The notes under the pieces: model-generated | Told to the model about the DNA's origin: nothing | Databases searched by the model: none | Seen by the model: the letters and a program-made list of their open reading frames with translations, nothing else | Shown: in pieces, positions 12,550-24,500 of the stretch | Numbering within the stretch: position 1 is the first letter of the stretch | Layout: every line of letters starts with the position of its first letter | From: Chinchilla lanigera | Taxonomy: Eukaryota; Chordata; Mammalia; Rodentia; Chinchillidae | DNA: 64,000 nt | Assembly (NCBI RefSeq): GCF_000276665.1 | Contig: NW_004955416.1 | Location: forward strand, 400,740 to 464,739 | Direction: 5' to 3' | Made by a program: the position numbers and the translations under genes

Positions 12550-12900
12550 ATTTTGAAGTGATATTGTCTGTATCTGTAAGAAATCTTTCTTGGGTTTTGA
12601 TGGGAGTTACATTAAAGCATGTATCAGTTTGGGAAGAACTGACATCTCTATTATGTTAAGTCTTCCTGTCCAGGAATATGATTGTTTGGGAGGCTGAGGC
12701 ACGAGTATTGGTGTCAGTTCAAAGGCAGCCTGAGCTCCGTAGTGAAACACTGTCTCAACACCTCCCCCCTATAGAAAGAAAAAGAATATTATTTCTCTAT
12801 TAGCTTTTTGATGTACTCACTCAAAATTTTGTGATTTTTGGCATTTCAAGTTTTACACAGCTTACTAGGTTTACACCTATTAAATTTTTAAAATTTAATT
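12550..12900 (-). mobile_element. L1 ORF2 fragment, antisense, split by a B1
   Basis: 'gggagttacattaaagcatg' and 'agtttgggaagaactgacat' are antisense ORF2 landmarks. A B1 at about 12687-12790 interrupts, after which L1-like sequence resumes. Confidence 0.7.
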
Positions 12901-13231
12901 AACTACTGGCTGAAGACAGCAGTTCATTTATTTAGATTCTGATTTTGTGAATGCGCAAGTAGGACTGGGCTCCACTGGAAGCTTCTTTGGTCTTGACTGG
13001 GACAGCACCCGGGCTGGCTGGTCTCACAGGCCCTTGGCTGGGACAGGTGTCCCTCCATGTGGTCCCTTGTTCTCCAGCACACTGGCCCAAATGGCTCACA
13101 TCTGTGTAGAGGTCCAGTAGAGGAAATGGATAGTGTAAGGCTCTTGAAGTCTAGGCTTAGAACTGATACATTGTCACTTCTTTCACATTTTATTTACCAA
13201 ATCAGTGCCAGTCCAGATTCAAAAGGTAGGG

Positions 13232-13378
13232 AATGCATTTCACTTTTGCTGTTTCTGCTATGGAGTCTTGCCATGTAGTTCATACTGCCCTTACTCACTG
13301 TGTAGCCCAGGTTGGCCTCAAACTCGTAGTGATCCTCTTATTCCAGGCTTCTGAGGGCTGGGACCACCAGGCCTGGCT
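13232..13378 (-). mobile_element. B1 SINE, antisense, beside the MLKL pseudogene
   Basis: 'tggagtcttgccatgtagtt' and 'tgtagcccaggttggcctca' identify it. It sits 3' of the pseudogene stop, perhaps within its former 3'UTR. Confidence 0.7.
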
Positions 13379-13519
13379 GAGACTCCACTGCTTGATGGGA
13401 GGAGCTACACATTCACATTGCCTGGAGGTATGGACACAGGAGATCCTTTATTGGAAATGTCAAGTCAAAAGATGTCCACTTTGTGTTTCTCTCAGCTCTT
13501 CGCTTCAGGTTTTCTCACA

Positions 13520-14460
13520 CTACTCAGTAAAGGTAGACAGTTGCTCTAGGATTTCATCCACAGAGGCCCCCCCAAAGGGCTCATAGGTCTGGCACTCTTT
13601 GGTGACCTCCTGGGTCAGCTGAGGAGGGCAGTCTTTATTGAGCGAATCCTGCTGTGGGTTCTTGAACAGCAGCTGGCAGGGCTCCTTAGCAGCACAACTT
13701 TCAAATGGGATCTTCCCACTGGCAGTTTCCCAGAGGACAATTCCAAAGCTGTATATTTCAGAAAGCAGATTTTCACAAAGCAGGTTTTCCAGTTTCTGGG
13801 GTGACAAGTATGCTATAGGTTTGACTGTTTCATTCCCCTGGTTTTCTGACTGATAGAAGTCTGTGTTTCTGTCAACTCATATCCTGTAAGCTTTACTTTG
13901 TAGCTTCCAGTGAGGAGAAGGCTGGAACTCCTGATGTTTCTATGCAGGTATGAGGCTCTGCAACAGTGTAGCCTGTACAAGCCTTTGGCTGGTCCCAGGG
14001 CCAGGAAGACGCACAAACCAGGCTGAGGTTCTTTTCCTTATCCAACACTTCCCTCAGGGTACTGTGTTCACAGAACTCTGCGACCATGGAAAATTGAGGG
14101 GAACTCTCTGTTATAACAATGCAGATCCCAGATATACATAGGTTTTTAGGGGAATCAAATTTCTTCATGGCAGTGATCTTGTGGAAATGCTCCCTCACTG
14201 TTCCAATACTTTTAGCCTGGAGCTGGTTGAATACTTTTGTGGCCACTGGAGACCTGTGATACTCTCCTTTATAAAGTTTGCTGCATTGCTCTGCCTCAGC
14301 AGGGTCTGTGGGAATCCCGAAAGCACTTCCTCCTTCATCCTCTTGATTTGGACCTGGGCCATCTCCCAATTGGGTCTTCGCAGGTATTGCTTCACAGTTT
14401 CCTTGATTTCTTTCAAGTCCACTTCTAACCACCTCACTGTAGCTTCCATGTTCTGATTAT
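13520..14460 (-). pseudogene. MLKL: MLKL processed pseudogene, 5'-truncated and frameshifted
   Basis: On the minus strand, four consecutive segments in shifting frames match the mixed-lineage kinase domain-like protein. These are about 14450-14290 (brace helices, with [16 protein letters not shown]), about 14285-14040 (N-lobe, with [16 protein letters not shown]), 14016-13835 ([12 protein letters not shown] and the pseudocatalytic loop region) and 13807-13520 (SEIYSFGIVLWET to VDEILEQLSTFTE and stop). Three frameshifts separate them. The segments run together without introns although the parent gene has several exons, so this is a retrocopy. The N-terminal four-helix bundle that permeabilises membranes in necroptosis is missing. 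The ATP-site Lys is kept, and the loop that is HGK in MLKL reads HRN. It lies antisense inside KATNBL1 intron 1. A functional protein is very unlikely. Confidence 0.87.
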
Positions 14461-14790
14461 AATTGTTACCCACAGAGTCAGGTGTGACAAAGTGCAAAAG
14501 GGCTGTGTCTCTGCACTAGGGAGCCAAAGGATCCAATCAAAGGCCTGGAGTGCTGTGTAGTGTCCCTTGTGAGTCTCTGTGTATCAGGAGGTAGAAGTGT
14601 CTGCACTGGACGCCAGGAGAAGATGGCCAAGCTAATGGTGAAGATTGAAATCCTCTGAAGAAACAGAAGCAAACCTTCCTTCTTTGTTTCTCTTTTATTC
14701 CATTCAGGCGGCAAGCCTGTCAGTTGCTATCACTCACACCCAGGGTGGGTCTTCTGTCTTCAGTAAGTCCCTTCAGCCGTACCCAGAACT

Positions 14791-14885
14791 TTTTTTTTTT
14801 TGGTTTTTCTCTGGTACCAGGAACCGAACTCATGACCTCGCGCTTGCCAGGCAGGCGCTTTGCCACTGAGCTAAATCCCCAGCCC
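14791..14885 (-). mobile_element. Young ID SINE, antisense, with target-site duplication
   Basis: Poly-T start and reverse ID body. The 14-bp duplication CCGTACCCAGAACT occurs at 14777-14790 and 14886-14899. Confidence 0.92.
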
Positions 14886-15014
14886 CCGTACCCAGAACTA
14901 TGCTGATTGCATTTAATTGGATGTTTCTTACTCACATTTTATACAATCAGTTAACTATTACAATCTAAAAACTGAACTTCTAAAATTCCAGGTAGCCTAT
15001 CGAAGAGAGAAGGG

Positions 15015-15128
15015 ATGCTGGCATGGGGTACACGTGTGCACTCCCAGTACTCTAGAAGGTTGAGGCAGGAGGATCTTAAGTCTGAGTCCAGCCTGGGCAA
15101 GATGGTGACCTAGCAAGGCCCTGAAGGT
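15015..15128 (+). mobile_element. B1 SINE
   Basis: 'ggttgaggcaggaggatctt' and 'gtccagcctgggcaagatgg' identify it. Confidence 0.7.
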
Positions 15129-15465
15129 GTGAGCTCATGCCAGAACTTCAGAGCCCGCTGCATTTGTGCTGTTACCTGTTGTGAATTCTGTACACCAACA
15201 CATATTTAGTTTTTTTTAAATCAAGTTTAGGAAGTTCTCTATTTGTATTTTTTAAAAGTATTTAGCATGAATGGGTATTTAATTTTGTCAGATGTTCTTT
15301 CTGCATCAAGCAATATAATCATGTAATATTTCTTTATTAATTGATAACAAATTTTCAAATGTGTAGAATCACTGTTGTATCCTTGGAATACATCCTACTT
15401 GGTCATGGTATATAATTCCTTTTTTGTATTATTGACTTTCACTTGCTAATTTAAGAGTTTCTTGA

Positions 15466-15597
15466 TTTTTTTTTTTTTTTTTTTTTGAGACAGAATTTCA
15501 CTCTGTAGCTCAGGCTAACCTCAGATTTGTGGCAGTCCTCTTACCTCAGCTGCTGGAGTGCTGGGATTACAGGTGTGCACCACTATGCCCAATTGAC
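15466..15597 (-). mobile_element. B1 SINE, antisense, inside L1
   Basis: Long poly-T, then 'gagacagaatttcactctgt' and 'gctgggattacaggtgtgca'. Confidence 0.8.
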
Positions 15598-15694
15598 TTA
15601 TATCTTTGAGAGATAATAGCCTATAGTTTTATCTCTTTTTTTATCAGGATAATACTAACTTCATAAAGTAACCTGGGAAATGTTTCCTCCTGTT

Positions 15695-15910
15695 CTATTT
15701 TCTTCTTTCTCTCTCTCTTTCTCTTCCTTCCTTCCTTCCTTCCTTCCTTCTTCCCTCCCTCCCTTCCTTCCTTCCTTCCTTCCTTCCTTCCTTCCTTCCT
15801 TCCTTCCTTCCTCTTTTTTTTTCTGTCTTTCTGTCTTTCTTTCCATCTTTCTTTCTTTCTTTTCTTTTCTTCTCTTCTTTTTTCTTCTCTTTTGTTTTCT
15901 TTTCTTTCTC
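15695..15910 (+). repeat. Polypyrimidine (CTTC)n/(CTTT)n tract
   Basis: About 215 nt almost free of purines on the + strand, with a core of uninterrupted CTTC units near 15724-15811. Its apparent Lys/Arg/Glu-rich or Ser/Phe-rich reading frames are artefacts of the repeat. Confidence 0.95.
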
Positions 15911-16040
15911 ACAGGATCTCACCATGTAGTTCAGGCAGACCCACTTACTGTGTAGCCCAGGCTGACATTAAACTCACAGTGATCTTCCTGCCTCAGCTTC
16001 CCAAGTTCTGGGACTACAGACATGTGCTACCACACCTGGT
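15908..16040 (-). mobile_element. B1 SINE, antisense
   Basis: 'acaggatctcaccatgtagt', then 'gcctcagcttcccaag'. The adjoining pyrimidine tract probably grew from its poly-T end. Confidence 0.75.
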
Positions 16041-16542
16041 AAATGTTTGATATGATTCTCCACCAAAGTCATGTCATCTTGGAGAGTTCTATTTAGGTAG
16101 TTTTAAAATTATAAATGGAGGGGCTGGGATTAGTGGAACAGAAATGCCTATCCCTAGCACTGAAATTTTAAAAATAAATAAAATCCACTTCCTTAATAGT
16201 TGTAGGGCTATTTAAATAATCTGGATTTAGTAGTTTCTGGTGGATTTTAGAGAAATTAGTCTACTTCCTTTAACTTGATAAACTTAGGTTCATAGACAAG
16301 TTGTATTGCCCTTTCAGTGCCTGCAGGGTCTGTAGCGATATCTCCTGTGGATTCCTAATACTAGGAATTTGTGTTTTCTCATTTTTCTTTGTCAGTTTCC
16401 CTGGAGCTTGGTCAATTTTTTGTTCTTTAAATGAACTGGCTCTTTGTTTTGTTGATACTGTACTCCTATTCTTCAGTTTCCTTGATTTCTCGTTTCCTTC
16501 CTTCTGCTTTGATTTACTTTGCTCTTTTTTATGTAAGTCATT

Positions 16543-16930
16543 TTCATATCACTGGAACAAAATAATTGACATCTGCAATTTAAAGAAGGAGAGGTGTACT
16601 TTGAATCATGGCTTAAGAGGGTTCAGTTTATGGTATACTGGTTGCAAGGAAGAAGCAGCAGAGTGGAAGAGCCTTGCAGGGGAAAGACGTTCGCCTCATA
16701 GCAACTGAAGTCAGAGAGAGATAGAAAGGCCAGAGTAAGAGATACACGCTCCCAAGGCATGCCCCCAGTGACCAGTCATCTCCAGCGGGGTTGCACTGTC
16801 AGCTATGAACTTATCAATGGATTAATCAACTGATGGGTATAGCGCCCCTATGATATGATCATCTTCTGAAAGCCCCACCTCTGAACATACGAAACTTTCG
16901 GGGAAACCTTTTGAATCTTAAACCATAACA
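16543..16930 (-). mobile_element. MaLR-type LTR, antisense, inside L1
   Basis: 'actggaacaaaataattgac', 'gtactttgaatcatggct' and 'gaaagccccacctctgaaca' follow the antisense order of MaLR LTRs. L1 sequence lies on both sides. Confidence 0.65.
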
Positions 16931-16939
16931 TTTTTTTTC

Positions 16940-17400
16940 TGGATTCTTTATGTGAGACCCTGGCCTGACAAGAATTTTCTTCTTTTCTAATACATACATT
17001 TTAATGTTGTAAGTTCCGTCAATGTTTTATCTGTGTTCCACAGAAATAAATTTGTTATGATTTGTTTTATAGTCCAGGATATGCCCTATCTTGTTATATA
17101 TTCCGTAGTATTTAAAAATAATATGTACTCCAGGGGCTGGGGATTTAGCTCAGCGGCACAGCTCCTGCCTGGCAAGCGCAAGGTTGTGAGTTTGATTCCC
17201 GGTACCTGGAAAAAAAAAATACGTACTCTGTTGTTGAGGGAAGTGTTCTTCCTACAAATACTGATTTGATCTTACTGATCCATGTGATGGTGTTAAGTTC
17301 TCTAACCTTCTGAATTTCTGTTGGTTTGTTCTGTCAGTTTTTGAGAAAGGGATATTTAAGTCACCATATATTGTGAATTTTTCTATTTTCCTTTCTGTTT
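16940..17400 (-). mobile_element. L1 ORF2 region, antisense, continued
   Basis: 'ttatagtccaggatatgccc' and 'gtactctgttgttgaggga' match the antisense ORF2 order that continues from 15.2-16.5 kb. An ID SINE at 17131-17219 interrupts it. Confidence 0.7.
17131..17219 (+). mobile_element. Young ID SINE
   Basis: 'ggggctggggatttagctca' starts the copy, with box A and box B and a short A tail. Flanks near ATATGTACTC and ATACGTACTC are a likely target duplication with one mismatch. Confidence 0.9.
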
Positions 17401-17404
17401 GTTT

Positions 17405-17791
17405 ATTTGTTTGTTTTTGAGACAAGGTCTTGCTTTGTAATTCAGGTTGGCTTTAAACTCACTTTGTAGCCCAGCCTTGCTTTGCCTCAAACTCATGGCA
17501 GTCCTCCTTCCTCAGCCTCCTGAGTGCTGAGATTACAGGCATGCACTACCATGCCTGGCTCTGTTTTTCCTTTTAGTCCTATCTGGTTTTGTTATGTGTA
17601 TTTCTTGTTATTTGGTGCAAATACTTCCTCTACATGTATTTTGTTCAGGGGTCGGGGGGTTGGTTTTGTTTTTTTAAGACAGGGCCTTGCTCTGTAATTC
17701 AGCCTGGCCTTGAACTCTCTGTATCCCAGGTGATTCTCCTGTCTCAGCCTCCTGAGTGCTGAAATTAGAAGTGTGAACCACCACACCTGGC
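17405..17791 (-). mobile_element. Two antisense B1 SINEs with an L1 remnant between
   Basis: B1 copies at about 17405-17562 and 17663-17791, both with the complete 'ctgagattacaggcatgcac'-like end. Confidence 0.8.
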
Positions 17792-17794
17792 ACA

Positions 17795-18480
17795 ACATGT
17801 ACTTTTGAACCATGTCATAAACTGTACTTCAGCCATCAAAAATAATTTAGAAAACTTGAGAATGAAAATCCATTGCATTTACCTACATTTTCACTTAACT
17901 GTTGTCTTTCTCTCAGATGTTCTAAGATACTTTATCATTTTATTTTGTTTAGCTAAAGGGAGCTTCCTTTGCCACTGTTTTAGAGTAAGTCTGCTGGTGA
18001 CAAGGAATATTAATTTTCTTTTATTTGAGAATGTCTTGGCTTTCCCTTCATTTCTGAAGACTATTTTCTCTGCACATAGGATTATGGATTGGCAGCTTTT
18101 TTTTTTTTTTTTCTTATTTTAGCCCTTGAAAAATGTGCCACATTCTTCTGACGCTCTCCTAGTTGTCTCTGTCTCCTCTCTAATAAGCAGTAGATATTTA
18201 TTATGAATCAGTTTCATTTTGTGGAGACTTCTTACCTAAGTTTACTAACGTCTCCGGTACAGAGTGGTTGTCCTTTCCTAGTGCACAGCCTCAATCTTGA
18301 GATCTTTCTTCATAGCTATCCTTAGAAGCCCCTTCCTATTTCTTCTGTTGGGTCTCCAGTTCTTACTTAATAGTACTTTCCCTTTTTTTAGTGGCATACT
18401 GGGAAGAAATTTTTTTGAACTTCAAATTTCTGCCTATATCCTTCTACCCTCACATCTGATTGATAATTTGACTAGATAAA
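17795..18480 (-). mobile_element. LINE-like sequence, antisense, old
   Basis: 'cttggctttcccttcatttc' and 'tatggattggcagctttt' resemble antisense L1-family sequence. Subfamily and limits are uncertain. Confidence 0.45.
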
Positions 18481-18513
18481 ACTTTTAAGCTGACTGAGTT
18501 TTTTGTTTTGTTC

Positions 18514-18844
18514 TTTGCTTTGTTTTTTGAGACAGGGTCTTGCCATGTAGTTCTGGCTGGCCTTAAATTTGCTATATAGCCATGGCCTCAAACTCATGGG
18601 GATCTTCCTGCCTCAGCCTACCAAGTACTGAGATTACAAGCCTGTGCCACCATGCCTGGCCAGTTGACTGAGATTTTTTTTTTTTTTTTTTTTTTTTTGG
18701 TGTTTTTGAGACAGGGTTTTGCTACACAGTTCAGGCTGGCCTTGAGCTCACTTTGTAGCCCAGGCTGGTCTCAAACTTGCAACAATCCTCCTACCTCAGC
18801 CTCCCAAGTGCTGGGATTATAGGCAGGCACCACCACGCCCAGCC
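18514..18844 (-). mobile_element. Two antisense B1 SINEs in tandem
   Basis: Copies at about 18514-18661 and 18672-18844. Both end with 'cagttgactgaga', which also precedes the second, so they were likely inserted at the same spot. The second is nearly full length, with both internal repeat units. Confidence 0.85.
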
Positions 18845-20084
18845 AGTTGACTGAGAGTTTGAAGGATTGCTTTATATCGTTATCATTTGTATAACGCCAG
18901 ATTTGGATCTTAAGGCTTATTGTCTATTTTATTTGTATATTTTCTTCTCTAGCTTTTTCTAGTGCTCTAAAATTTAACAATAATATGCCTTGTAGGTCTA
19001 TTTTTATCCTTTACTGTGGCCAATAGTGTATTCTTCCCATCTGGAAATTCATGTCCTTCAACCTTGCATGGTTTTCTTAGATTTTGTCTTCAACTTCTCT
19101 TTGCTTTCTATGTATTCTTTCTCAGATTCCTTTTTATGAACATTGGTCCCTCTAAGCCAGTCTTCGATTTTTTACCTTTTTTTCTCCCCTATATTCTGAG
19201 CAATATTCTCGACTTTCTCTTCCAATTTGTTTTTCTTCTAACTTAGTTATGTCCTATTTTTAATTTCCAACAATTTCAGGGGGTCTCATTTCTGTGTTAT
19301 AGTTTGATTTTTCTCTCTTCAGGGTTTTTTAAAAACTCATTTGTCAGGGTAAATTTAGCTTTAATAATAATTCACGCTTCTTTAGTGCTTAGTTTTGTAA
19401 GTTTTGGCAAGTAACCACCATCATAATTAAGATAGGATAGTTCTTTGGGAATTTTGACCACAATAATGTTAATATTTTTAGGGGTTGTGTGTGTAAGGGG
19501 AGGGTTTCTCCTGTGGAGATAGTAAGAGTTCTGAAAAAAGTATCTAGGAAAAAAGATTGAAAGCCTTTGTAAGTGATAGAAAGAAGATAAGAGAACTCAG
19601 AATTTAGCATGTAAACTTTTACTTAATCCCCATTTTAGAATATCCTCATATCCTCATTTATACCTACTGTTTCGGAAGCCAATAGACTCTTAACTTATAT
19701 TTTCCATAGAATAAAACTCCAATCTTTCACTGGAATAGGGAAGAGGATCTTAACTGTGTCTTCAATGGGTAGTGAATAACTTGTTTTTAGGATTACTTTT
19801 GTCTTTTCTTTTTGAGTCTTTGGTATTGCCGGTTCCTATACTGTTTGAGGATTCTGCTTTTTACCTTTCCTCATTGCTGATTTAGGATTTGGCTTTCTCA
19901 AATCTATTAAGTCAGTTATCACTTTTGCTTTGAAATTTCAAAAATGTTACTATCATCTCCTCTTTCTCTGCATGGATTGTATGCCTCTAAAAATCCTTCA
20001 CTATCACTTTAATGGACTTTGAGGGAAGAATAATAGTAATTGTGCATGTTCAGTCCATTATCTTTAACTGAAAACTCTTTTTTT

Positions 20085-20345
20085 CTTCAGTGCTTACATT
20101 GTGGCATTGTGGACAAGACCTTTTGTGATCTAGTTTCTGCCTGTGCTCTAGCCTCATTTCCTACTCTACTACAGCTGGCTCCCAGCCTAAGCTCCAGCCG
20201 TATGTCTCTACTTAAGAGATTTCCAAACTGTGCTGCCTCTTCTGCACATGCTGTTTGTCCTTTAAGACTCAGTTAAGCTTTGCTGATTGTCTGAGTGGTC
20301 CTTGGTCAGAGTGCTTATGGTATTATTGGAATTACCTGTTTACTT
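20085..20345 (-). mobile_element. L2 3' fragment, antisense
   Basis: 'gcacatgctgtttgtccttt', 'aagactcagttaagc' and 'gagtggtccttggtcagagt' follow the antisense order of L2. Confidence 0.6.
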
Positions 20346-20477
20346 TTAAAAACTTCTCATCCTAGAGGACTTTAACTTAGGGGTATAGGTGGAAGGGATG
20401 CCTATGAGTTAACTGCAGGAAATCTTACAATTCTCTAAATTTTTTCATAGTTTTACATCCTGTGTATATTTTTGGGG

Positions 20478-20640
20478 AATGTGGAATGTGCATCAGAAAT
20501 ACCTGTGGAGACTTTTTTTAATGTACTTGGTTTGGGTTCTACCTCACAGATACACTGAATAGTCTCTAAACTTGGATCTCATTAAAATGCATTTTCAAAC
20601 TTCCTAAATGATTCTTTAGGAACTCTGAATATCATCTACA
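20478..20640. mobile_element. MER5/MER58-like hAT fragment
   Basis: 'gtgcatcagaaatacctgtg' and later 'aatgcattttcaaacttcct' resemble a small nonautonomous hAT-Charlie element. Confidence 0.45.
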
Positions 20641-21368
20641 TTAACTCCAGGACCTCATATATAGCAGATACTTTTTAGTGTATAAAAAAAGAATGAGGGA
20701 GGAATCTGTGTTCAAAATGTGATCTGAAATAATTTTTCTCTTGAAACCAGAGTCCAAGTGAGAAGTGACTGATTTCCTCTGTATATAATAGAAAGTCACA
20801 GCATCTATTTCCACCAGTATTTCTGCCTTTAGATATTACTAGGAAAAGGGAGTGAATAGATTTTTTTCCCCAAAAGAAGAGGACAGCTTTGGACAGTTAG
20901 CTGTAAAAATAAAAGAAAAATTTAAAGGTCAGCTTTAGGATTAGTCAGATGTGTATAGTCTGATTTTAGTTTCTCTGGTCACTTAGGGTTTTTGTTTTGT
21001 TTTGTTTTCTTTAACGCAGTCATGTTCCAAAATTTTTAGGCTTCTGTGTTACTCTATAGACCTGATTTATGCTTTTATTAAAATGGCTAATAATGTAGAA
21101 AATGGGGAGATTGATGTGTTAACTTTGGCAGAAACATACAACATTATGGTAACTGTTGTGACCAAAGAATAAGAACATAATTTCTGTAATACCCTGCCTC
21201 ATGCTTCCACTGAGGTTAAGATTTTTATGATGTGTAAAATACACTTGTATTGTCTACTTTACTGATAAGCCTCTTTTATACAGAGTGGAGCTTTTGATGC
21301 ATGTTTATATATGTGTTAAAGAAATGATCAGATTCTTTTGCTTTTTGTATTTTCCACTTTTTTTTTAG

Positions 21369-21500
21369 GTAGTTAAAGAGATTATGGCATCTGAAAACCA
21401 CAATGTTAAAAAACGGAACTTTAGTAATAATATTGAGGATCATTCCACTGATCTTCCTAGAAAAAGGATATCTAATTTCACTGATAAGAACATGAAGGAG
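21369..21500 (+). CDS. KATNBL1: KATNBL1 first coding exon (exon 2 by human numbering)
   Basis: A polypyrimidine tract and AG at 21367-21368 precede 15 nt of 5'UTR. The ATG is at 21384-21386 and the exon ends at a GTAAGT donor (21501). It encodes residues 1-39, beginning [13 protein letters not shown], and ends in phase 0. The ATG was chosen because the peptide matches the KATNBL1 N-terminus. The noncoding first exon and promoter are not visible and should lie upstream of this window. Confidence 0.95.
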
Positions 21501-24500
21501 GTAAGTTCATGGTTTCTAGGTGATGGATAAGATAATTTGAACCAACAGGTCTATTTATAGTTGTAGTTAAATTGTTTGAACACTGAGAAGGCAGTAAATC
21601 TGCTTAGTCTCTTAGAATTAAATATAATTTATGAAATGTAATCATTATACTTCTAAAACTCTAAAGCCTTTTTGGCAAGTATACTGTTTTGATGTGCTAG
21701 AATTTGAATATTTTAGTTTAAGATGAAGCTCAGAGATATTTTTTGTTTACCATTGCAAGATTCGTTAGCACTGATACAATTTCTCTTAAACTAACTCACC
21801 TATTATGAACCCTATAATATGTGACTAGGGGTGTGAAAAATAGGGAGATGGTATGTTGCTTTGCTAAAAATGCCTACACACAGTGTTGTGCTTAATGACT
21901 GAGATCATGGCATTAGGATAGAGAAAACTTTCATCTGAAAAACATACTTATTAAATTTTAAATTTATTGACATCAATCATAAAGTTTCCATAACTCTTTA
22001 ATGAACTTAATACTACAACTGTTTACTTTCATTATTTAGGTTAAGAAATCTCCAAAACAGTTGGCTGCTTACATAAATAGGTAAGACTTTCTCTCCTGCA
22101 AGTGTATAGGAGTTTTCTAGAGGTAGCATAACATTTGATATCATAAGAGACTAAATTCAGAAGCAGAAATGAGAAACTAGGTGTTTTCTGTTAAACCAAG
22201 TATTAGATATTTGCAAAAATTAAGATTAAATTTAAAATCTCATTTTTTATTGTTAAGGAAAATGCTTTTTAGGTGGTAAAATATGATAGTATGTATGTTA
22301 GTCCACTTTTCATCATTGTGACAAAATACCTAAGAAGAACAACTTACAAAGAGGGAAGTTTATTTTGGCTCGTGGTTTCAGCGATTTCAATCTGTGATCC
22401 CTTGCGCTCTTGCCTTTGGGCCTGAGGAGAGGCAGTACAGCGTGGTAGAGAGCATATGAAAAGGGAAACTGGTGATCTCAAGGCTATTGGGAAAAGAAGA
22501 TGAAACTAGGGGCTAGGGCTAGTTAGCCCCTTTGAGAGTGCATTCCAGTAACTTAATTTCCTTTAATTAGGCCCCACTGCTAAAGGTTCTACCTCCCAGT
22601 AGTGTCATGGGCTGACTGACAAGCCTTTTACAGATGGCTTCCTTAGGACATTTCAGATTCAAATTAGAACAACATTTTATGAATCTGTTATTTTTAAAAT
22701 GAATTAACCAATGTTTTAAAATGTTCTCTGCTTTAGTTTCTGATACAGAAATATCATTAGATATTACCCACAAAAAATTGAGTTCTCAAAATTTTGAAGA
22801 ATGTAAAGAAAGCATCCTGACACCAAAACATTTGAAAATCATTGTATTCTATGAGATTTGCTGTTTTGTTCTCTCACATTTAAAAATACTTTAGCATAAT
22901 CACAATAAACTTTAAAATATTGGAGTTTGCAGTTCATTACTTTGTTAAAAAAAAGTTAGATGTCTCAGATTTGAAATTTTCTTACTTTTGTAACAGCCTT
23001 TAATATTTCATTTTAGAGGCATTTAGTCTCTGGGCGTGGTGGTGCACGTTTGTAATCCCAGCACTCAGGAGGCTGAGGCAGGAAGATTGTAACAAGTTCA
23101 AGACCAGCCTGGGCTACAAAGTGAGCTCAAGGCCAGCCTGAACTGTGTAGCGAGATCCTCTCTCAAAAAGAAAAAAAAAAAAGAAAAAAAAAAAAACCCT
23201 AAAGACATTTAGTCATGTTTTTCTTCATTTTGATTTGGCATAAAGTGTCATCCTTGTCATTGACTTCTAGATAATTTGTAATTGTTATTTTCCTTGAGAG
23301 TTAACTTTTTTAAATTAAATTTATTTGTATATCTTAGATATACATAATGATAGCATTTGTCCTGTGAAAGTTGTACCTGTACCTCATACATCTTGATTCT
23401 CTTTTTTCCCAATTCCCCTACCCTCCCTTCAGTCCCTCTTCTGCTCTGTTTACAAAAGCGTTATTTCCATTTTTTCCTTCTTTACTAATTTTTTTCCCTT
23501 CCTTTACCCCATCCCCTCCCTAGTTGTCTTGCTCCCCTTTGCATTTGAACATTTTCTTCCCATTTCACAGTATCTGTTATACATTTTGGTCCTTACTTAC
23601 ACTTTCAGTTTCTCATGCCAGAGAAACAATGTCATAGTCACACATGTGTGTCTGATTTATTTCACTTAAGAATATGGCCTCAAGGTACATCCAGGCATCC
23701 AGAAATGTCTCCAAGTTTATCCTTCTTTATGACTGAGTAGTACTTCATTGTAGAAAAAAAAACCACACACACATCTTTTTAATCCATTCCTCGGTTGATG
23801 GGCATTTGGGCTGTTTCCAAGATTTAGGTATTAAAATCGTGCTGCTATAAACATGGGTGTGCATATATCATTGTGGTAGGATGCTTTTAATTCTTTCAGG
23901 AAGATACTAAAAAGAGGAATAGCTAGGTTGAGTGGAACCTGTAGTTTTAGTTTTTTGAGGAGCCTCCAGACTGCTTTCCACAGTGGTTGCACCAGTCTAC
24001 ACTCCCACCAATGGTGGAGGATGGATTCTTTTTCCCCTTGACATCCCTGCCAGCTTTTGTTATTGGCTGATTTCATAACAGCAGCCATTCTTTCTGGAGT
24101 GACGTAACATCTCAGTGTTGTTTTAATTTGCATCTCAAGAGTTAACATTTTATTATTCTACTACTTTTAGTGGATTACAATCATAAAATTTGGCCTATTA
24201 AATCTCTATTTAAAAACTTTTAAAGGTTTTTTTTCTTTCACTTAAGAAAATAAATTCTTTTTACAGAACAGTTGGACAAGCTGTGAAAAGCCCAGACATA
24301 CTACATAAGGTGATCTATCGCAGAAAGAAAGTTCATCATCCCTTTCCAAATCCTTGTTACAGCAAAAAACAGTCCCCTAGAAGTGGGGGCTGTGACATGG
24401 CAAATAAAGAAAATGAACTGGCTTGTGCAGGCCGCTTGCCTGAACAATTTCCCCACGACAGTCGGACGTACGTGACTAACTCCAGTGACTCTGGTTCTTC

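Larger units (their letters stand above)
15200..16540 (-). mobile_element. L1 ORF2 region, antisense, with several later insertions
   Basis: Antisense ORF2 landmarks recur in order: 'ttttgtcagatgttctttct' and 'catcctacttggtcatggta' (15280-15420), 'caggataatactaacttcat' (15646), then 16040-16120 and 16180-16540. Interruptions are a B1 (15466-15597), a pyrimidine tract (15695-15910), a B1 (15908-16040) and an ID-like piece (16118-16180). Confidence 0.75.
1..21368 (+). other. KATNBL1: Presumed KATNBL1 intron 1 (5' noncoding exon outside window)
   Basis: There is no CpG island, promoter or intact gene here. The sequence ends at the acceptor of the first coding exon. In mammals KATNBL1 has a distant noncoding first exon, so this stretch is read as intron; that is inference. 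It is composed of SINEs, antisense L1 pieces, MaLR LTRs and an MLKL pseudogene. The stretches 1-740, 1040-1700, 4840-6060, 8640-9120, 9220-10020, 13860-free flanks and 19300-20080 hold nothing I recognise. Confidence 0.65.

Noticed and set aside
15661..15955. Lys/Arg/Glu-rich and Ser/Phe-rich open frames on both strands
   Set aside because: They are translations of a simple pyrimidine/purine repeat, with no codon bias or start context.
16301..16708. 135-codon plus-strand frame with hydrophobic segments
   Set aside because: It spans antisense L1 and an antisense LTR; the hydrophobicity comes from T-rich antisense sequence.
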